Source: Bin80 sp026708685 (lineage in GTDB: Bacteria > Bacteroidota > Rhodothermia > Rhodothermales > Bin80). From it: DNA of 64,000 nucleotides. The translations under genes and the position numbers were made by a program. Below, piece after piece: positions 8,919 to 17,958 of the stretch (position 1 is its first letter; each line of letters begins with the position of its first letter). The DNA lies in the NCBI GenBank assembly GCA_965200955.1, contig OZ241742.1, positions 62,001-126,000 on the forward strand, given 5' to 3'. The notes beneath the pieces were generated by a model. It was given only the letters and a program-made list of their open reading frames with translations, was not told the DNA's origin and ran no database searches.

Positions 8919-9668
8919 ATGGAGAACGGAGCAGATCATCAAGCCCTCATTGAGTTGATTGATGTAAAAAAGATCTATAAGATGGGGGTGGAACTTATCC
9001 GGGCTCTTGATGGGGTCAGCATTGAGGTCTATCCTAACGAGTATGTTGCAGTCATGGGGCCTAGTGGATCAGGTAAGTCTACTCTCATGAATATGATCGG
9101 ATGCTTGGATACACCCTCGGAAGGAAGCTATTATCTGAGGGGACAGAATGTCGGAGAAATGGTGGATGATGAGCTGGCTGAAATCCGTAATCGTGAAGTT
9201 GGTTTTGTCTTTCAGACCTTCAATCTATTGCCCCGTGTGAACTGCCTCCAGAATGTTGAACTGCCTCTGATCTATAGCGGCAAAACCCGGAATCAGCGAC
9301 GACAGATGGCAGAGCGTGCACTGGATCAAGTGGGCCTGTCGGACCGAGTTACTCACAAGCCCAACGAACTGTCAGGAGGACAGCGTCAGCGTGTGGCGGT
9401 TGCTCGGGCTCTGGTCAATAACCCCGCATTGGTGCTAGCGGACGAACCCACAGGGAATCTTGACACGAAAACTGGACAGGAAATCATGCTTCTGTTTGAG
9501 ACGCTCTACAGAAGAGGCAATACGTTGATGGTCGTTACCCATGAAGAAGAGGTTGCTCATCACGCACGGCGCATCGTTCGTTTACGTGATGGGCTGGTAG
9601 AAAGTGATGTGCGGGTTGAAAATCCGATCCTTGCACATCAGGAAACCGAGTCCATAGAAGTCGTCTAG
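8919..9668 (+). CDS. ABC transporter ATPase of MacB/LolD type
   Basis: Nucleotide-binding subunit of 249 aa. Walker A is GPSGSGKST, the Q-loop is FVFQTFNLLPRVN, the signature is LSGGQRQR, Walker B is ALVLADEPTGNLD, and the H-loop is in VVTHEEE. The LPR..C.QNVELPL segment is typical of the MacB/LolD/FtsE clade, whose ATPases work with four-TM FtsX/MacB-type permeases. No permease gene follows: the next gene lies on the opposite strand. The ATPase must therefore use a permease encoded elsewhere, or the operon has lost it. The gene is the last of the TolC-adaptor-ATPase operon. Confidence 0.93.
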   Translation: MENGADHQALIELIDVKKIYKMGVELIRALDGVSIEVYPNEYVAVMGPSGSGKSTLMNMIGCLDTPSEGSYYLRGQNVGEMVDDELAEIRNREVGFVFQTFNLLPRVNCLQNVELPLIYSGKTRNQRRQMAERALDQVGLSDRVTHKPNELSGGQRQRVAVARALVNNPALVLADEPTGNLDTKTGQEIMLLFETLYRRGNTLMVVTHEEEVAHHARRIVRLRDGLVESDVRVENPILAHQETESIEVV

Positions 9669-9714
9669 CGATAGAACATCGTTTGACTTAAGAAGTGTAC
9701 TGTGGACGATGCCC

Positions 9715-10206
9715 TCATGAAGAAGTGCAGTCCACGGCTTCGTCAATTTGCACGAATCGAATTGGATCAGGTCGTTGAGGAATTCGGATCACTTCAAAAG
9801 GAATTCCCACCGCGTAGGAAGGTCTGCAGTCGTCCCCGGGTGAAAATAATCGATACGTTGCCACAAGGGTATCCCGCAGGCTCTCTACCAGTTCAAACCG
9901 CAGATCATATCCTCCCGAATTCACTTTGACAGCCGCCAAAAGGAGAGTTTCCAATTCAAAGTTTACGGATGTGAAGGAGACAATGGGTTGGAGAGAATCT
10001 GAATAGGACATCCAAGTGGTGGAATCTGTAATCACAGCTGTGACCGTTGTATCCAAAGAAGCCTGCAACCCACGCCCAACCGACCCAAAAGAGATCAGCT
10101 CAGCCAAATCCTCTTCGGTATATTGAGGGCTGTTTTGTGAAGATTCACAGGCAGAAATGCCTAAACATAAAACGGATAGACAAAAAAGGAAACCTAACGA
10201 TCTCAT
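9715..10206 (-). CDS. Lipoprotein with a PrcB_C-like C-terminal domain
   Basis: A 163-aa protein with a lipoprotein signal: positive N-terminus, hydrophobic core and lipobox GISAC, predicting attachment at Cys19. The mature part begins with an acidic, Ser/Gln-rich linker. The ~90-residue C-terminal half has the order 'NFELETLLLAAVKVNSGGYD', 'ELVESLRDTLVATY', 'SPGDDC', 'GIPFEVIRIPQRPDPIRFV'. This resembles the C-terminal domain of PrcB-type protease-complex proteins, in which a strand ending in sGGY is followed by a Pro-Gly-Asp turn and a VV.IP strand. No protease gene is adjacent. Two Cys near the C-terminus (DDCRP, VDCTSS) could form a disulfide. The assignment is by pattern and the function is unknown. 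Confidence 0.65.
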   Translation of the reverse strand: MRSLGFLFCLSVLCLGISACESSQNSPQYTEEDLAELISFGSVGRGLQASLDTTVTAVITDSTTWMSYSDSLQPIVSFTSVNFELETLLLAAVKVNSGGYDLRFELVESLRDTLVATYRLFSPGDDCRPSYAVGIPFEVIRIPQRPDPIRFVQIDEAVDCTSS

Positions 10207-10257
10207 AGGAGTTATACGGGTTTTTCGGAGTAACTTTACAAAAAATACAAAATTTTG

Positions 10258-10554
10258 ATGGCAATCAAAACCGTTGATGTTGATTCGCTGGTGGATCAGA
10301 CCGGGAATCTGTTTGAGACCGTTGCAATTTTATCCAAACGCTCCCGTCAGGTTGCAATCCGTATGAAGTCTGATCTTGATACGCGTTTGGCCTATTTTGA
10401 GGGATTTGATCCAGAACTGGAGGATCCCAAATTTCAGCAAGAGCAACGTATGATCTCCATGAAGCATGAGGTCAAACCGAAACCTACGGAAGTTGCAATT
10501 GAGGAGATGTTTGAGTCCGAAGTTTATTTTCGGGATCCCACAAGTGACGTTTAA
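10258..10554 (+). CDS. rpoZ: RNA polymerase omega subunit (Bacteroidota type)
   Basis: A small RNA polymerase core subunit that assists beta' folding and assembly. The 98-aa protein has the compact form found in Bacteroidota/Rhodothermota: 'DSLVDQTGNLFETVAILSKR' then RQVAIRMKSDLDTRLAYFEG, matching the conserved helix region of omega/Rpb6. The rest is an acidic and Lys/Glu-rich tail. ATG 10258 is chosen; a TTG lies directly before it at 10255. It precedes uvrA by 26 bp on the same strand, and no terminator is visible between them, so cotranscription is likely. Confidence 0.85.
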   Translation: MAIKTVDVDSLVDQTGNLFETVAILSKRSRQVAIRMKSDLDTRLAYFEGFDPELEDPKFQQEQRMISMKHEVKPKPTEVAIEEMFESEVYFRDPTSDV

Positions 10555-10580
10555 GATCTAACTGGATAATTGGCCGGCTT

Positions 10581-13424
10581 ATGGATGGCCTCAACCAGGA
10601 AGGGATAGCAGAACACATTTCTGTTCGTGGTGCACGGGTGCACAACCTGAAGAATTTGGATGTGGACATCCCGCGTGATGCCTTGGTCGTAGTGACCGGG
10701 CTTTCGGGTTCTGGCAAGAGTTCGCTTGCCTTTGATACCGTCTACTCTGAAGGTCAGCGACGATTTCTTGAAAGTCTGAGTGCCTATGCCCGACAGTTTG
10801 TTGGGATGCCCGAACGTCCCGATGTTGACCATATTGAAGGACTTTCTCCCGTCATCGCGATTGACCAGAAAACCGTCTCTCGCAATCCTCGATCGACAGT
10901 TGGTACGGTAACGGAAATTTATGATTTTCTGCGCCTGCTGTATGCACGTGCAGCCACCTCATTCTCCTCTGTATCGGGCAAGCCTCTGGTTCGCCAGTCC
11001 ACCACCGAAATCACTGAAGCCGTCCAGTCGTACCCCGTTGGGGCGAAAATCAATATCCTTGCCCCCGTGGTGAAAGATCGAAAAGGACACTATCAGGATC
11101 TTTTCCAGAGACTGTTCAAACAGGGCTATGCCAAAGTTCGCGTAGACGGACAGATCAAAAATATCACACCTGGCATGAAGGTCGCCAGGTATAAGGTGCA
11201 TACCATTGAGGTTGTGGTTGACCGTCTTTTAATTGAGGAGGAGATGGAAGACCGGATTGCACGATCGGTCAAAACAGCCTTGGAGATGGGTGAGGGGGTG
11301 TTGATTGTGACCGAAGACAGCAAAGAGGATCGTATCTTCAGTCGCTTTCTGTACGATCCAGACACGGGCCAGTCGTATCCAGAGGCCATCCCTAAAACCT
11401 TCTCATTTAATACTCCTTCTTCGGCCTGCAGTCACTGTGGAGGATTAGGGGTGATTGATTCATGGGATGAGTCCATGCTCATCCCTGATCGCTCCCTATC
11501 GATTGAGGACGGAGCGATTGAGGTCATGGAGTTATGGACCTACTCGCCATTTTTTTATGGAGTAAAAGAAATGCTGAAGGTTCATCGGATCAAGTACAGT
11601 ACTCCGGTGAAAAAGATTCCAGAGGAAATTTGGTTTCAGGTTCTTCACGGCACTCCATCGGGCTATCTTGAAGGTAGGAGGGCTGTCACATTCACGCAGG
11701 TGCGGGGTCTTTTCGTTGAACTCAACGAAATCTATAATTTGAGGGCCAATAAAAAAGAAAAAGCTCTCCTAGACCCTTACCGAGTCAAAAAGATTTGCTC
11801 TTTCTGCAATGGTGCACGTTTGTCTGAACAGGCCCTTTCGTATCGTATTGATGGAAAATCCATTGCCGATTTGGTTCAGATGAATCTGATCCAGCTGCGT
11901 CAATTCTTGAATAACGTCACCTTTGGCAAGCGTCAGGCTCTGATCGCCGCTCCGATCATCAAGGAGGTACGAGAGCGATTATCTTTCATGATTGATGTGG
12001 GTGTGGGTTATTTGACACTGGATCGCACTGCAGTTTCCTTATCGGGGGGTGAAAGTCAAAGAATTCGATTGGCCACTCAGATTGGTTCTCAGCTTACGGG
12101 GGTGCTTTATGTTCTTGATGAACCCTCTATTGGGTTGCACGCACGCGATAACCGTCGTCTCATCAATTCGTTGAGAAAGCTCCGTGACCTTGGGAATTCT
12201 GTAGTGGTGGTGGAGCATGATCGCGATATGATAGAATCCGCTGACTATATCATTGACTTGGGGCCAGGTGCTGGGGAGCAGGGGGGAGAGGTCGTATGCG
12301 AGGGGCCGCCTGATGCACTGGAGTCCAATCCTCAAGTTGGACAGGGCCTTACCCTTCCCTACTTGAATGGCGAGCGTTGTATTGAAATTCCTGAAAAACG
12401 TCGTCAGGTCACCGATAAAGCCATTGTTCTATCGGGTGCTTCGGGCAATAATCTCAAAGATGTGACGGTCCAGATTCCATTGGGTCTGTTTGTATGTGTG
12501 ACGGGAGTCAGTGGTTCGGGTAAGAGTTCGCTGATCAACCAGACCCTGGTGCCTGCACTTGATTCACTCATCGCTGGTGTGCATTCGGCAAAAAAACTTC
12601 CCTACAAAAAAATTGAAGGATACCAGCACATCAAGAAGTCCATTAATATTGATCAAAAACCAATCGGACGAACTCCCCGGTCCAATCCATCTACGTATAT
12701 CACTTTGTTTACAGCCATTCGCGAATTGTTTGCGAATACGACGTTAGCAAAATCAAGGGGATACAAGCCCGGTCGTTTTTCATTTAACGTGCAGGGTGGA
12801 CGTTGTGAGACATGCTCTGGGGCAGGCATTGACCGTTTAGAGATGAACTTTCTCTCTGATGTGTATGTGGAGTGTGAGACATGCAAGGGGATGCGCTATA
12901 ATCAGGATACGCTTGAGATTCTCTACAAGGGAAAGAATATCTCGGAGGTCTTGAATATGCGGGTCTCAGAGGCGGCCGCTTTTTTTGCCAATATCCCCAA
13001 GATCTCTCGGAAGTTGGACACGTTGCTTTCGGTTGGGCTTGGATATATCCGTCTGGGGCAGCCGTCTACAACGATTTCTGGGGGCGAAGCACAACGAGTG
13101 AAACTCGCCAAGGAGCTTTCTCGGATTGGGCGGGGAAACACGCTTTATCTGTTGGATGAGCCAACCACAGGGTTGCATTTTGAGGATATTCGAATGCTCA
13201 TGGACGTGTTGCAGAAACTGGTGGATAAAGGGAATACGGTCCTGGTGATTGAGCATAATCCAGATGTCATCAAGGTTGCGGACTACATTGTCGATATGGG
13301 CCCAGAGGGTGGTGAAGATGGGGGAGAGATTCTTTTTGCTGGCAGTCCTGAGGAAATGAGTCAACAGGATACGTATACTGGGCATCTCTTAAAAGAGGTC
13401 TTTTCAGATGAGAGATGTTCATGA
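10581..13424 (+). CDS. uvrA: UvrABC excinuclease subunit A
   Basis: The DNA-damage recognition ATPase of nucleotide excision repair. The 947-aa length is typical. The first ABC domain has Walker A GLSGSGKSS. The first zinc module carries CSHCGGLG and CSFCNGAR. The signature LSGGESQRIRLATQIGS is followed by Walker B LYVLDEPSIGLH. The second ABC domain has GVSGSGKSS, a second zinc module with CETCSGAG and CETCKGMRY, signature ISGGEAQRVKLAKELS and Walker B LYLLDEPTTGLH. The beta-hairpin/UvrB-binding region lies between the first Walker A and the first zinc module. Its last 17 bp overlap a Panacea-domain gene. Confidence 0.98.
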   Translation: MDGLNQEGIAEHISVRGARVHNLKNLDVDIPRDALVVVTGLSGSGKSSLAFDTVYSEGQRRFLESLSAYARQFVGMPERPDVDHIEGLSPVIAIDQKTVSRNPRSTVGTVTEIYDFLRLLYARAATSFSSVSGKPLVRQSTTEITEAVQSYPVGAKINILAPVVKDRKGHYQDLFQRLFKQGYAKVRVDGQIKNITPGMKVARYKVHTIEVVVDRLLIEEEMEDRIARSVKTALEMGEGVLIVTEDSKEDRIFSRFLYDPDTGQSYPEAIPKTFSFNTPSSACSHCGGLGVIDSWDESMLIPDRSLSIEDGAIEVMELWTYSPFFYGVKEMLKVHRIKYSTPVKKIPEEIWFQVLHGTPSGYLEGRRAVTFTQVRGLFVELNEIYNLRANKKEKALLDPYRVKKICSFCNGARLSEQALSYRIDGKSIADLVQMNLIQLRQFLNNVTFGKRQALIAAPIIKEVRERLSFMIDVGVGYLTLDRTAVSLSGGESQRIRLATQIGSQLTGVLYVLDEPSIGLHARDNRRLINSLRKLRDLGNSVVVVEHDRDMIESADYIIDLGPGAGEQGGEVVCEGPPDALESNPQVGQGLTLPYLNGERCIEIPEKRRQVTDKAIVLSGASGNNLKDVTVQIPLGLFVCVTGVSGSGKSSLINQTLVPALDSLIAGVHSAKKLPYKKIEGYQHIKKSINIDQKPIGRTPRSNPSTYITLFTAIRELFANTTLAKSRGYKPGRFSFNVQGGRCETCSGAGIDRLEMNFLSDVYVECETCKGMRYNQDTLEILYKGKNISEVLNMRVSEAAAFFANIPKISRKLDTLLSVGLGYIRLGQPSTTISGGEAQRVKLAKELSRIGRGNTLYLLDEPTTGLHFEDIRMLMDVLQKLVDKGNTVLVIEHNPDVIKVADYIVDMGPEGGEDGGEILFAGSPEEMSQQDTYTGHLLKEVFSDERCS

Positions 13425-13953
13425 CGCGAATGTACTGTGTAATATCGGTGCAGTCGCTAATTATTTTATTGAATGTTCTCAAAGGGATGATGTTGTCCTC
13501 ACGAATTTATCAATGCAAAAACTATTATATTTTGCATACGGATGGATCATGGGTTATACAGAAAAAAAATTGTTTTATGACCGGATTGAGGCATGGCACT
13601 ATGGACCAGTTGTTCCATCATTATATCACCAATTAAAGCAATACGGCCATCATCAGATTTCTCGTAAAATCGTGGAATACGATTATGACACAAAAGAATT
13701 TTTTAGTTGGAATATGCGAAGAGGAACCGCTCTGCGGAAAATGATGGGAAAAGTATGGGATCGCTATAAGTCATTACCACCTCAGGCAATAACAGCACTC
13801 ACGCATAAATATGGAACTCCCTGGTCTGATACAGTCAAGCAAAACGGTTATAATGCTGAAATTTCAGATGAGTTAATCTACAGGCATTTTTCAGAAATTC
13901 TTATCAAGTTAAACCTCAAAGAAGGTGTCAAACCCTTAGCTTCAACCCACTGA
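13408..13953 (+). CDS. Panacea-domain protein (SocA/GepA-like, antitoxin-type)
   Basis: A 181-aa protein with the Panacea (formerly DUF4065) domain: 'NLSMQKLLYFAYGWIMGYT', the 'EAWHYGPVVPSLYHQLKQYG' block, and the C-terminal 'LTHKYGTPWSDTVK' helix. The family includes SocA, a proteolysis adaptor/antitoxin, and many phage-encoded or TA-linked members. The gene starts 17 bp inside uvrA, in another frame. Its base composition is visibly more A/T-rich than uvrA, consistent with acquisition. No candidate toxin gene lies downstream: the next ~500 bp are gene-free. It may be an orphan antitoxin or have another role. Confidence 0.85.
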   Translation: MRDVHDANVLCNIGAVANYFIECSQRDDVVLTNLSMQKLLYFAYGWIMGYTEKKLFYDRIEAWHYGPVVPSLYHQLKQYGHHQISRKIVEYDYDTKEFFSWNMRRGTALRKMMGKVWDRYKSLPPQAITALTHKYGTPWSDTVKQNGYNAEISDELIYRHFSEILIKLNLKEGVKPLASTH

Positions 13954-14473
13954 AGAAAAGGAATTTGCAGAGTCCCCGACACAGGATGATCATACCACTG
14001 AAGCGATACTGCTAAAAAATAAAAGGCGGATAGCTATGTCCATGTACAACAGTGGACGGATATACTGTATTCAATTTGCAAAAAAGTGCTTACTGTATCG
14101 CCTTACTAATCATGTTGCATGATATCATTTCGCTGCTATGGTATAGATTTCATCGACAATAAAAATCGTAGTCCATGTCAGTTCAGTTAAAATCAAATTC
14201 ATTGAAGACTAGCATAGTGTAATGAACACTGTAGGATGACGATTGAAAGTTGACTCTGACATACTTTTTTCATCCTATGCTGGAACAATTTTTGCCAGAA
14301 AGCATCAAATCATCCGTGATCACGAGGTGATCATCAGATTCTGGACATGAGGTGATGTTGTGATGTTGTAGTTGCCTAGAAATCGTCAAGGAGACCTTCA
14401 TTCCTTGGGATACCAATACAAATGAATGTCTCCTGTAAGCAACTCAGATTCAGTCACACAAACTACGGGTAAG
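13954..14473. other. Gene-free stretch, A/T-rich
   Basis: About 520 bp between the Panacea gene and the protease operon. It is A/T-rich without a credible open frame, terminator or repeat. It should hold the promoter of the two protease genes, but no clear consensus was found. Confidence 0.5.
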
Positions 14474-17400
14474 ATGACAGTCATTAGGTTTTCGATTGGC
14501 TTGATCTTGAGTGCTGGTCTGATTTCACAGGTGTTCGCACAAGGATCACCTGCAGACTCGTTATTTGTGCTTGGGGAGGTTTATGTGCAATTGGCTGACG
14601 GACTGTCGCCAGGAGTCAAAAGTAGAAAGATAGGATCAAGTGGGTTTGATCATACAGCTGAAAAATATGGGTTTTATGCGGTGAACAAATCATTCCCCTC
14701 TCTAAATAAGATTAGACACAAGACGGACAAAATTTCGGACTTAGAGTCGATATACACTGTTTATTTTGATGAGATCCATTCGCCAGTGCAGGTTGCGTCT
14801 GCACTTAGTCTGGATCCAAATGTCATCTATGCAGAGCCTAAATTGATCCGATTTACCCAGTATGCTGACCTGATTACCATCCCGGATGATCCTCTGTTTG
14901 AAACATATCAATCAAAATATTTTGAATTATTGCATCTACCAGAAGCATGGGACATCGTCAAAGGGGAGCAAGGAGATGCACTCATTGCGATTGTAGATGA
15001 TGGCGTGTATTGGAAACATGAAGATCTCTTGGCAAACGTCTGGACCAACCCCCAGGAAGTGCCAAGTAATGGAATTGATGATGATCAGAATGGGTATGTA
15101 GATGATGTACATGGGTATGACTTTGGTCAAGATCGCCCCTATGATCCCGGCGAATTTATACATCCAGATCATGGTGAACATGGCACCGCTGTAGCTGCAG
15201 TGGCGGTTGCAGTTACCGATAATGGAATCGGAATGTCTGGAAGTAGTTGGAACGCTCGTTTTATATCTATAGGGACTCAGTGCGATTTTGGAGGTGGGAT
15301 TTGTGATGCCAGCGAAGCCATCGTGTATGCTGCAACTCTCGGGGCAGATATCATTAATGCCAGTTTCGGTGGACCAGGATATTCCAGAACAGAGTCGTTA
15401 GTGATTCAGGCGGCTTCGGATATGGGATCGTTGGTGATTGCAGCCGCTGGGAACGAGGGCTGGAATGTAGACTGGACCCCTTCGTATCCTGCGGATTACC
15501 CGCGTGTACTGTCGGTGGGAGGAACATCAAACGATTTTGACATGGTGTTCTTTAATTATGGTACGAATGTGGACGTATATGCAGCTGGCATGCGTTTAAC
15601 CGCACCCTATCAGGGTGATTACAGCCATGGTTGGCGGGGCACATCGTTTTCTACTCCGTTAGTTTCTGGTGTCGCTGCACTGGTGAAAACTGCTTTCCCG
15701 AGTTATGGGGCCGATCAGATCCGAGAGCAGATACGATTCACATCAGATCCAATAGAATCCTCAAATATACCCGAGTTTGAAGGACTATTGGGGTTTGGCA
15801 GGGTGAATGCGTTTCAAGCAGTAACCGAAACAGACATAGCAGGCGTTGTACTGGATACTGTTGAAATTGGCATTGATGGTAATGGATGGCATCTTGGCGC
15901 TACTGGACATGTCAACCTTAGAGTGCATAGCTACCTCCGGGGAGCGGGAGATGTGGAGGTCAGGATCATAGAAGCACCAGATGCCATTGAATTTACAGAG
16001 AGAACCCTGATGGTTGGAAATGTGCCAAGTGGAGATTCAAAAACGGTTGCACTCCCGTTTACTGTCACAAAAAGTCCAAAGTATCGCACAACAGAATTAT
16101 ATGTGATTGAGGTGCAGAGCGGGGATGAAGTTCAGAGAAAGTCCATCCAAAGCCCCATTGAGGGATGGGAGATTAAAGGGGTTACAGGTGAACAGTTGGC
16201 TTTTGATGTAACCTCAGAGGGGAATATTGGGTTTCTGGACCGGAATCAGGTATATCTGCGTAGGTTTTCTCATGGTAGAGGAATTCACTTCAAAGGAGCA
16301 CAGCATTTGTTAAACGAAGCTGGACTTATTCTGGGCACAGGCCCGCATCAGGTATCCAGATCTGTGGTGGGGATTGAAAGAGTCCATAACAATATACATT
16401 TTAGGCCAAAGCCCAATACTGGAATAAAGATTCAATCTCCAGGAAAAATAACGCCATGGGAAGCCGAAGTCAAATTATTAGATACAAAGTCCCCTAACCC
16501 CACAGGCCTTGAGGTTCGCCAGAAAATATATTTTGACCCTGAAGGCAGCAATTCTAGTTTTGCTATACTGCATTATATCGTTAGCAATGCAACGAGTAGC
16601 CCGGTCAAGAATTTGCATATCGGCATGCTCTTTGACTGGATCATCTCTGAATTCAGGAACGATGATCTAACAGGGTATGACCTAGGCAGAGACATTGGAT
16701 ACCAGTATACAGAAGTTGAGCAGAGACCCGTAATGGGTGCAAAAGTACTTACCAGTCATGCAGATAAACATTTTACAGTATATGACTCAGGGATCTATCC
16801 ATTCCCTCATTCCGAGTGGGCGTGGTGGTTCATGAGTGAAGGTGTAGAGTCGCCTCCAAGTTTTGCCTCCTACTGGGGGCAGGTTTTTGGAACTGGTCCC
16901 TATACTATGATTCAACCTGGCGACAGTGTCGAAGCGGCATTTGCTTTCTTTGGAGGTGATTCTATCGATGATATACTACTCAATGGAGATCGAGCACAGG
17001 CATTTTGGGATTCTCGCATCAGTAACCAAGCACAGGTTCAATTTCTACGGATTGATTCAGAGATGGCAATGGATATATATGTGAATCATCAACGGATCAT
17101 TGAGCATTGGCAACCAGAAGCTGCTACGAAATTCATGCCATTGGATTCTGGTGATTCGGTGATAGAATTGAGGTACGCTGGGGACTCCAAAACATCTGAA
17201 CCCATTGCCTCAACAACATTCCACCTTAATAGGGCTACCAGTTATCATATGATGTTTTCGGGTTTGTCTTCGCAGTTCATTAGGGTAGCAGATGCCCGTC
17301 AGGTGGCTATTTCTCCAGAGATGATAGAATTCCGTGCAATGCATACAATCATGGATGCTCCTGATGTGGAGTTAAGAGTTCTCCATCATCACAGTCATGA

Positions 17401-17950
17401 TCAGATCATCACCGTACACGTTCCGTCAGGAGGCATGTCCAACTACGTTACATTACCCCCAAATCAGTATTTAATGGAGGTATGGGATCTCTTTTCGGAC
17501 ACACGATTAGGGTCGTATCACCTCATTGCTGATTCATATGCTGGCAGGACATTCGTATTGATGATTAATGGTTCTTTGTCTTCTGGTGTTGATGTAAAAA
17601 GTGTTTTATCCGATGGTACTGAACTTGGATCATCTGCACCAGTAAGCATTATTTCATCGACTGCATTACCATCCGAATTAAGTCTACGGGGCAATTTTCC
17701 GAACCCATTCAATGGATTCACACAGATTCACTTTGATTTGCCCACACCTGCATACATCACAGTAGACATCATTGACTTGATTGGTCGACGCGTGTGGAAA
17801 GGCAAAAAAGAATACATGGATGCCGGACACGATCGTTATTATTCCATTCGCAATCACAGCTTGGTCTCAGGGGTTTATTTGTATCGCCTAGTTGCAGAAA
17901 CGACTTCGAAAACAATGACGCAGTCAGGTCAATTTGTGGTGGTAAAGTAG
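14474..17950 (+). CDS. T9SS-secreted subtilisin-like (S8) serine protease, paralog 1
   Basis: A large secreted peptidase (1158 aa from ATG 14474). This start gives a signal peptide directly (MTVIRFSIGLILSAGLISQV...AQ); the upstream ATG 14426 would add 16 residues before it. The S8 catalytic domain spans roughly residues 125-455. Asp175 is in IAIVDDGVYWKHEDL, where the usual DSG/DTG is DDG. His236 is in HGTAVAAVA, the oxyanion Asn is in AAAGNEG, and Ser391 is in GTSFSTPLVSGVAAL. A long beta-rich region follows, then an ~80-residue type IX sorting domain from 'LRGNFPNPFNGFTQIHFDL' to 'SGVYLYRLVAET'. It has an I9-like N-terminal propeptide region. The paralog follows 8 bp later. Confidence 0.93.
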   Translation: MTVIRFSIGLILSAGLISQVFAQGSPADSLFVLGEVYVQLADGLSPGVKSRKIGSSGFDHTAEKYGFYAVNKSFPSLNKIRHKTDKISDLESIYTVYFDEIHSPVQVASALSLDPNVIYAEPKLIRFTQYADLITIPDDPLFETYQSKYFELLHLPEAWDIVKGEQGDALIAIVDDGVYWKHEDLLANVWTNPQEVPSNGIDDDQNGYVDDVHGYDFGQDRPYDPGEFIHPDHGEHGTAVAAVAVAVTDNGIGMSGSSWNARFISIGTQCDFGGGICDASEAIVYAATLGADIINASFGGPGYSRTESLVIQAASDMGSLVIAAAGNEGWNVDWTPSYPADYPRVLSVGGTSNDFDMVFFNYGTNVDVYAAGMRLTAPYQGDYSHGWRGTSFSTPLVSGVAALVKTAFPSYGADQIREQIRFTSDPIESSNIPEFEGLLGFGRVNAFQAVTETDIAGVVLDTVEIGIDGNGWHLGATGHVNLRVHSYLRGAGDVEVRIIEAPDAIEFTERTLMVGNVPSGDSKTVALPFTVTKSPKYRTTELYVIEVQSGDEVQRKSIQSPIEGWEIKGVTGEQLAFDVTSEGNIGFLDRNQVYLRRFSHGRGIHFKGAQHLLNEAGLILGTGPHQVSRSVVGIERVHNNIHFRPKPNTGIKIQSPGKITPWEAEVKLLDTKSPNPTGLEVRQKIYFDPEGSNSSFAILHYIVSNATSSPVKNLHIGMLFDWIISEFRNDDLTGYDLGRDIGYQYTEVEQRPVMGAKVLTSHADKHFTVYDSGIYPFPHSEWAWWFMSEGVESPPSFASYWGQVFGTGPYTMIQPGDSVEAAFAFFGGDSIDDILLNGDRAQAFWDSRISNQAQVQFLRIDSEMAMDIYVNHQRIIEHWQPEAATKFMPLDSGDSVIELRYAGDSKTSEPIASTTFHLNRATSYHMMFSGLSSQFIRVADARQVAISPEMIEFRAMHTIMDAPDVELRVLHHHSHDQIITVHVPSGGMSNYVTLPPNQYLMEVWDLFSDTRLGSYHLIADSYAGRTFVLMINGSLSSGVDVKSVLSDGTELGSSAPVSIISSTALPSELSLRGNFPNPFNGFTQIHFDLPTPAYITVDIIDLIGRRVWKGKKEYMDAGHDRYYSIRNHSLVSGVYLYRLVAETTSKTMTQSGQFVVVK

Positions 17951-17958
17951 GTCATGCC

